NCBI RefSeq assembly: GCF_024753145.1 | Contig: NZ_JANUGU010000002.1 | Coordinates: forward strand, 496,001-560,000 | Reading direction: 5' to 3' | DNA length: 64,000 nt | From: Massilia terrae | GTDB taxonomy: Bacteria > Pseudomonadota > Gammaproteobacteria > Burkholderiales > Burkholderiaceae_D | Part shown: positions 63,905 through 64,000 of the stretch, one piece after another | Position numbering within the stretch: the stretch's first letter is position 1 | Layout: every line of letters starts with the position of its first letter | Position numbers and translations under genes: made by a program | The notes under the pieces: model-generated | What the model was told of the DNA's origin: nothing | What the model saw: the letters and a program-made list of their open reading frames with translations, nothing else | Databases searched by the model: none

Positions 63905-64000
63905 TCACTCGCCGTGATAGCGCGTCACAACCTCCACCTCATTCTTCGACCCCAGGAACACCGGCACCCGCTGGTGCAGCTTGGTCGGCGGAATGTCGAG
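63905..64000 (-). CDS. fbp: class 1 fructose-1,6-bisphosphatase, C-terminal end only
   Basis: Only the last 31 codons lie in the window; the gene continues beyond the edge at 64000. The visible sequence contains [19 protein letters not shown] and ends in VVTRYHGE, the characteristic C terminus of betaproteobacterial class 1 FBPases (the [11 protein letters not shown] segment is highly conserved). The enzyme hydrolyses fructose-1,6-bisphosphate to fructose-6-phosphate in gluconeogenesis. A palindromic repeat follows the stop codon. Confidence 0.85.
   Translation of the reverse strand, partial: LDIPPTKLHQRVPVFLGSKNEVEVVTRYHGE

Overview
The window is GC-rich DNA from a Gram-negative bacterium, most likely a betaproteobacterium of the Oxalobacteraceae (Massilia-like). 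This is inferred from gene content and not from a marker alignment: Glk-RpiR fusion genes, a phasin, a TonB-dependent maltodextrin locus with a tryptophan-halogenase-like gene, M1 peptidase/DUF6702 genes and abundant GTCGTCCCGGC-type intergenic palindromes. No insertion sequence, phage, integrase or CRISPR array was seen.

Positions 1-2050 hold the end of an unknown membrane protein and a small lipoprotein. Positions 2190-31720 are almost entirely one starch/maltodextrin locus. A TonB-dependent receptor (21350-24259) would take up oligosaccharides. Exported enzymes act in the periplasm or outside the cell: pullulanase-type debranching enzyme, MalS-like amylase, cyclomaltodextrinase-like amylase, amylo-1,6-glucosidase-like enzyme and a six-hairpin hydrolase. 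Two SLC45/MalY-like MFS carriers would cross the inner membrane. A cytoplasmic GH13 alpha-glucosidase, two glucokinases fused to RpiR/HexR-type regulators, and phosphoglucomutase pass the sugar to central metabolism. The genes are arranged around three divergent control regions (about 5657-5885, 15441-15600, 24260-24583). Each carries a palindrome close to TGTAGTNNNACTACA, the symmetry I recall for HexR/RpiR operators. The RpiR halves of the two fusions are the only DNA-binding regulators visible in the locus, so a self-contained kinase-regulator circuit is the main hypothesis of this annotation. A flavin-dependent halogenase follows the receptor, separated from it by a terminator. A DeaD-type helicase gene (17910-19673) interrupts the locus.

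Positions 31727-43336 hold mixed chromosomal genes: GNAT acetyltransferase, cytosine-deaminase-like amidohydrolase, phasin, an MdlAB-like heterodimeric ABC exporter, a TPR-GGDEF diguanylate cyclase, a small lipoprotein, and an M29-like peptidase followed by an Lgt-like membrane protein lacking key Lgt residues. Positions 43516-46020 are an orphan TadG-TadE-TadE set.

Positions 46148-53572 hold two tandem M1 metallopeptidases, a DUF6702 protein and a second TonB receptor, the last three with overlapping start/stop codons. Then come a 2OG-Fe dioxygenase, a DUF1800/DUF1501 pair, a DUF3147 protein, an RND adaptor and permease, a Ser/Gly-rich protein with a DUF883-like tail, tRNA-Thr(CGT) and the 3' end of a class 1 fructose-1,6-bisphosphatase gene cut by the window edge. 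Palindromic repeats of two related types punctuate many intergenic regions.
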